From an uncultured Desulfovibrionaceae bacterium (GTDB taxonomy: Bacteria; Desulfobacterota; Desulfovibrionia; Desulfovibrionales; Desulfovibrionaceae), in assembly GCA_947074125.1 (NCBI GenBank), contig CAMTOM010000037.1, positions 1-8,936 of the forward strand: DNA of 8,936 nt. Reading direction: 5' to 3'. This document shows, piece after piece, positions 5,608 through 8,936 of the stretch. Within the stretch, counting starts at the first letter, position 1; each line of letters begins with the position of its first letter. Below the pieces are notes generated by a model. It was not told the DNA's origin. It was given only the letters and a program-made list of their open reading frames with translations, and ran no database searches. A program made the translations under genes and the position numbers.

Positions 5608-6648
5608 ATGCGTATTCTTTCTGGCTATGTACTCGTGCTGTTAATGGTGTTTTTTTTATTGAGTACATCTGTGTATGCGCGTCCTTCCTATTCTTCTGGC
5701 TTGAGGACACTGGGGATATGGCTGCCGGAAAAATCTTTGCGGCTGGATATCAATATCTGGTATCCAGCAACGCGCAAAGCGTCACAGCTTTCGTACACGC
5801 CCTGGACATTACAGGCAGCACGGAACAGTCCCTTTGTTGAGGGGAAGTTTCCTTTGCTCTTGCTTTCCCATGCGACTCCTGGAAATCGTTTTTCCTACCA
5901 TGAAACAGCAGCACGTCTTGCAGCACGTGGCTTTATTGTTGTGGCTCCTACACATGCCGGAGATAATATAGATGACATGAGTTATGTGTTTTCTTTGGAG
6001 CAGTTGACCAAACGTGTAGAACACCTGAAAGCCACTCTGGATATTGTATTGTCACGAGAAGAGCTTATTTCTTCTATCAATCGTGAAGAAATCGGTGTGA
6101 TTGGTTTTAGTGCCGGAGGGACAGCAGCATTACTGCTGGGGGGTGCCAGTTTGACGGGAGAAAATTGGGAAGCCTATTGTTCGCAGGCGGGACAGGAAGA
6201 TGTATACTGCACACCATGGGCTAAAAAACGTCTCAGTCAGATGGCAGCCGCCTTGCCTTTGAAAGAGGTGTTAAAAGATGAGCGCATTCGGGCTGTTGCC
6301 GCGATCGCGCCTGGTTATGGCATGTTCTTTACCGCATCAAGCTGTGGTGCGTTTACTTCGGAATTGTTGCTTGTACGTGCGGATGCAGACGATGTTGACA
6401 GGGCGCCTTTTCATGCAGACAATCTTCGAACTGTTTTTTCTGAAAAGTCTCATTTTGCAAGCTTGCCTTATGCGAATGATGGAGGGATGATGTCGGCATG
6501 TCCTCCAGCGCTGCAAGAAGAGATGCCTGAAGTATGCTATTCTGTGAATGCAGAACAGCGGGAAGTCATTCAGAAAAAACTGAATGCCTTGCTTTTTGAT
6601 TTTTTCAATAGTGTTTTTCCTTTTGTGCCTGAGAAGGTCGAAAAATAA
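5608..6648 (+). CDS. Exported alpha/beta hydrolase, dienelactone hydrolase/PAF-acetylhydrolase-like
   Basis: A 346-residue secreted or periplasmic hydrolase of the 'predicted dienelactone hydrolase' group, which cleaves ester-type bonds. ATG 5608 is chosen because it begins a clear signal peptide (MRILSGYVLVLLMVFFLLSTS, cleavage near VYA). There is no good ribosome site there, and the frame is open back to a GTG at 5515. The oxyanion loop is LLLLSHATPGN, and the nucleophile elbow GFSAGG places the catalytic Ser at 168. Candidate acid residues are Asp259, Asp261 or Asp262 in VRADADDVD, and the catalytic His is His282 in SHFASLP. The catalytic set is therefore complete. Several Cys outside the core may form disulfides. 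The substrate is unknown. It follows a terminator, so it needs its own promoter or read-through, and none is obvious. DedA follows after 86 bases. Confidence 0.85.
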   Translation: MRILSGYVLVLLMVFFLLSTSVYARPSYSSGLRTLGIWLPEKSLRLDINIWYPATRKASQLSYTPWTLQAARNSPFVEGKFPLLLLSHATPGNRFSYHETAARLAARGFIVVAPTHAGDNIDDMSYVFSLEQLTKRVEHLKATLDIVLSREELISSINREEIGVIGFSAGGTAALLLGGASLTGENWEAYCSQAGQEDVYCTPWAKKRLSQMAAALPLKEVLKDERIRAVAAIAPGYGMFFTASSCGAFTSELLLVRADADDVDRAPFHADNLRTVFSEKSHFASLPYANDGGMMSACPPALQEEMPEVCYSVNAEQREVIQKKLNALLFDFFNSVFPFVPEKVEK

Positions 6649-6734
6649 GATATTACAAAGAGATGCTTTTGATTCGGGAATGAGGTTTGGGGATTGCGCA
6701 TGATTGTTAACACCATACAAAAATAGGGAATGTC

Positions 6735-7382
6735 ATGGATGTTATTTTGTATCTCGTTGATTTTATATTGAATATTGACAAGCATCTCTTTGAACTGGTG
6801 GCGCAGTATGGTATATGGATATATGCCATTCTTTTTGCAATAGTGTTTTGCGAGACAGGTCTTGTTGTAACCCCTTTTTTGCCTGGTGATTCTCTTCTTT
6901 TTGCTTCAGGTGTTGTTGCGGGTGCTGGTTTGATGGGGTATCCTGAAGTCCTCGCAACATTGCTGGCCGCAGGTATCTTAGGGGATGCTGTCAATTATTC
7001 GATAGGGCGGAAGATCGGACCAGGTATTTTTAAAAAGGATACCCGTTTTATCAAAAAAAAGCATTTGTTGCATGCTCACGCGTTTTATGAAAAGCATGGT
7101 GGCAAGGCTATTATTCTGGCTCGCTTTATTCCGATTGTGCGTACCTTTGCTCCTTTTGTTGCGGGTATCGCTATTATGAATCCTGCACGTTTCTTTTTTT
7201 TCAATGTCACAGGCTGTATTGTGTGGGTTGTGGGGCTTGTGTCTGTGGGGTATTTCTTGGGGAATACACCATTTGCCCGTGATAATTTCAGCCTTATTGT
7301 CTATCTTATTATTTTTATTTCTGTGTTGCCTGTCATTATTGAAGTGGTGCGCGCCTGGTTTCGGAAGGAAAAGCCAGAGTAA
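6735..7382 (+). CDS. DedA/VTT-family membrane protein
   Basis: A 215-residue polytopic inner-membrane protein of the DedA family. Members act as lipid scramblases/flippases (undecaprenyl phosphate or phospholipid recycling) and support membrane potential and division. Signature regions are FCETGLVVTPFLPGDSLLF, GILGDAVNYSIGR, and EKHGGKAIILARFIPIVRTFAPFVAG. Glu40, Asp52, Arg130 and Arg136 match the charged residues essential in E. coli YqjA/YghB, so the protein should be functional. ATG 6735 has AGGGA six bases upstream. A weak promoter-like pair (TTGCGC at 6694, TACAAA at 6716) precedes it but is not convincing. The M23 peptidase starts 34 bases downstream on the same strand, suggesting an operon devoted to lipid carrier and cell wall upkeep. 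The product of this member's transport is inferred from the family. Confidence 0.93.
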   Translation: MDVILYLVDFILNIDKHLFELVAQYGIWIYAILFAIVFCETGLVVTPFLPGDSLLFASGVVAGAGLMGYPEVLATLLAAGILGDAVNYSIGRKIGPGIFKKDTRFIKKKHLLHAHAFYEKHGGKAIILARFIPIVRTFAPFVAGIAIMNPARFFFFNVTGCIVWVVGLVSVGYFLGNTPFARDNFSLIVYLIIFISVLPVIIEVVRAWFRKEKPE

Positions 7383-7416
7383 GGCAGGGGAGCATATATA
7401 CTTTACAGGAGAGTAT

Positions 7417-7959
7417 ATGTGCGTCGCGATGAACAAAAAAGTATTTTCGAGGCACATGATGAAGTTTTGGGGGCTGTGTGTTGTATTGTTGCTTGGTTTC
7501 CTCTGGCCACAGAATATGCGGATGCCAGTGGAGGGTGCGCGTGCCCATGATTATAATGAAAATTCGTTCTGGCATGGGTCTTGGGGAAAATCAGGCACAC
7601 ATAAGGGGATTGATATTTTTGCCCGTACTGGGGTGAATGTTCTTGCCGCGACAGAAGGGCTGGTTCTTTTTAGTGGGCAGCTTCCCAGGGGGGGCAATGC
7701 GATTTTTGTACTGGGGCCAAAGTGGCGCCTGCATTACTACTCGCATATGAAGTCGCGCAAGGTGTCTGCATTTTCTCTTGTGAAAAGCGGTGAGGGTATT
7801 GGCACTGTGGGGGAAACGGGCAATGCTGCGGGCAAAATGCCTCATTTGCATTATGAAGTGATAACAGTAGTTCCCTATCCGTGGCGCATTGACGGGAGTG
7901 AACAGGGCTGGAAAAAGATGTTTTACCTGAACCCGCAGGAACAGCTACAGCGCGGATAG
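7417..7959 (+). CDS. Membrane-anchored M23/LytM-family peptidase
   Basis: A 180-residue zinc metallopeptidase-like protein acting on peptidoglycan cross-links in the periplasm. ATG 7417 is chosen for an AGGAG site five bases upstream; another ATG at 7429 is too far from it. The N-terminus is basic with a hydrophobic segment (FWGLCVVLLLGFLW, 17-30) that may be a signal peptide or anchor. The LytM domain is compact (about 50-175). Zinc ligands are His62 and Asp66 in THKGID and His145 in HLHYEV, with His143 and the HYYSH motif (106-110) providing the catalytic histidines. All are intact, so an active endopeptidase is expected rather than an EnvC/NlpD-type activator. No coiled coil or LysM is present. 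It lies 34 bases after dedA and converges with the radical SAM gene. Confidence 0.92.
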   Translation: MCVAMNKKVFSRHMMKFWGLCVVLLLGFLWPQNMRMPVEGARAHDYNENSFWHGSWGKSGTHKGIDIFARTGVNVLAATEGLVLFSGQLPRGGNAIFVLGPKWRLHYYSHMKSRKVSAFSLVKSGEGIGTVGETGNAAGKMPHLHYEVITVVPYPWRIDGSEQGWKKMFYLNPQEQLQRG

Positions 7960-8025
7960 TGCAGCTAGCTTTGCCGATCAGAGAGAAACGGAAAATTTTT
8001 TCACCAGATCTTTTATGAGACGTTC
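7960..8025. other. Short gap between convergent genes
   Basis: Only 66 bases separate the peptidase stop and the radical SAM stop. An A4T6 tract lies near 7993, but no stable GC-rich stem was found on either strand, so termination here is not explained by a classical intrinsic terminator. Confidence 0.4.
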
Positions 8026-8936
8026 CTAGCAGGACTGCTCATAGCGTTTCGCACAGTGTCGACAAGGGGCGGGCGGCTCATCTGTGCAAAGGGCATCTCG
8101 AAAGCCTCTATAGCCTTCATTATTCCATATAGTATAGGGGTCTTCATCGCGGATATTGCCAAAAATCTCGCGTCGAAGATCTTCTTTGTTGGCGGGAAGA
8201 TTGAGGTAGACGCATGGCGAAACAGACCCATCCACGCCAACAAAGAGCGTTTTGTGCGCCCGTTCCCGACATTCTGGGGTGGGCTGTTCTGCGGGAAGTG
8301 ACGCATGAAACTGCCGTCCCGCGCCTCTGATTTCTTTTGCAACACTATCAAGAATGTTCTGAGTTTCCCGAATTTTGTCGCGCTCATGTGGCAGAAAAGC
8401 TTCTTTTTGCATGTGGGGCGTGGGGATATAGTCCAGAGTGCTGACAACAACAGCATGAACATCCCACTCTTCCATCAAAGCGGGTAAGTCACGAATAGCC
8501 TCAATATTGGAGGCTAACAAAAGATACGCCAGGTGTAGTTCCAGATGCACACCGAGGCGTTTTTTGCGTACTTTTTGTAGTGTCTGTATCGCATTTGCAA
8601 CCTGTGCAAAAGGGACATTTGCCCGTGCGTCATTGATTTTTGCGTCAGTTCCCGTCAATGAAAAAGCAAGAATATCAATACCGCTCGCAACAATTTGTGT
8701 AGCGATTTCTTCTGTTATGACCAGCCCGCAGGTTGTTGTAGAGACACGGCAGCCAGCCCGTAAAGCGAGTTTGGCAAAGTCCATAAAATGCGGATTGATA
8801 AAAGGTTCGCCCCAGCCCTGCAAGTGAATTCTGGTGGTACGCTGCATAAGCGGCCATAGTGCCGCAAAGGTGGCAGGCTCCATATGTTTGGAAAGCCAGG
8901 TATCGGCATAGAGCGTATGGGGACAATAGTGACAGC
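8026..8936 (-). CDS. Radical SAM/SPASM-type iron-sulfur enzyme (5' end outside the window)
   Basis: The last 302 codons of a radical SAM enzyme. At the edge the frame reads CHYCPHTLY, which supplies the last two Cys of the CxxxCxxC motif that binds the SAM-cleaving [4Fe-4S] cluster; the first Cys lies beyond 8936. Next come LQGWGEPFINPHF (the GGE-like motif for SAM binding) and TTTCGLVI, as in family TIM barrels. The C-terminal region VGVDGSVSPCVYL, FGNIRDEDPYTIW and PCRHCAKRYEQSC gives a short SPASM/twitch-like set (Cys in SPC, then C-x2-C-x7-C), enough for one auxiliary cluster. SPASM proteins modify peptides or serve as enzyme-activating maturases. No precursor peptide or partner gene is visible here, so the substrate is unknown. 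The stop is TAG at 8026-8028. Confidence 0.9.
   Translation of the reverse strand, partial: CHYCPHTLYADTWLSKHMEPATFAALWPLMQRTTRIHLQGWGEPFINPHFMDFAKLALRAGCRVSTTTCGLVITEEIATQIVASGIDILAFSLTGTDAKINDARANVPFAQVANAIQTLQKVRKKRLGVHLELHLAYLLLASNIEAIRDLPALMEEWDVHAVVVSTLDYIPTPHMQKEAFLPHERDKIRETQNILDSVAKEIRGAGRQFHASLPAEQPTPECRERAHKTLFVGVDGSVSPCVYLNLPANKEDLRREIFGNIRDEDPYTIWNNEGYRGFRDALCTDEPPAPCRHCAKRYEQSC

Noticed and set aside
7985..8020. Possible bidirectional terminator around the A4T6 tract between the convergent genes
   Set aside because: The arms are A/T only with almost no loop space. No stable GC stem can be drawn on either strand.
8056..8301. Plus-strand open frame of 81 codons
   Set aside because: It is antisense to the conserved SPASM region of the radical SAM gene and has no ribosome site.

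Overview
The window looks like a piece of chromosome from an anaerobic Desulfovibrio-like bacterium (Desulfobacterota, possibly a host-associated member). This is an inference from the protein families: a Wolinella/Desulfovibrio-type fumarate reductase cytochrome b, an SLC13 anion transporter, a YeiH-type exporter and a compact radical SAM/SPASM enzyme. No rRNA or other phylogenetic marker is present, and no tRNA, CRISPR array, insertion sequence or phage gene was seen.

Left block, minus strand (1-4040). Reading in the direction of transcription (right to left), a YeiH/PSE-family exporter is followed by a 30-codon membrane peptide gene. That gene's stop overlaps the GTG start of a small universal-stress-like protein, and a clear intrinsic terminator follows. 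After an AT-rich, gene-free stretch with inverted and repeated motifs comes a good promoter driving an SLC13/DASS transporter with an unusual exported Pro/Ala-rich N-terminus. Last is frdC, the fumarate reductase membrane subunit, which is interrupted by an amber codon and has lost a heme-ligand histidine. The transporter plus frdC suggests a former C4-dicarboxylate/fumarate respiration locus.

Middle (4041-4840). An AT-rich region holds an unrecognised minus-strand gene split into two frames at a seven-T run. Its second frame ends just before a strong terminator. Its promoter overlaps a divergent promoter for the next gene.

Right block, plus strand (4854-7959). In order: a TPR-like lipoprotein with its own terminator, an exported dienelactone-hydrolase-like alpha/beta hydrolase, a DedA membrane protein, and closely behind it a membrane-anchored LytM/M23 peptidase. 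All four products act in or at the envelope.

Right edge (8026-8936). The 3' part of a radical SAM/SPASM gene lies on the minus strand, convergent with the peptidase gene, and its start is outside the window.

The most notable points are the decayed frdC, the tiny membrane peptide coupled to a USP-like protein, and the T-run frame switch in the orphan gene. No new multi-gene system could be shown with confidence.
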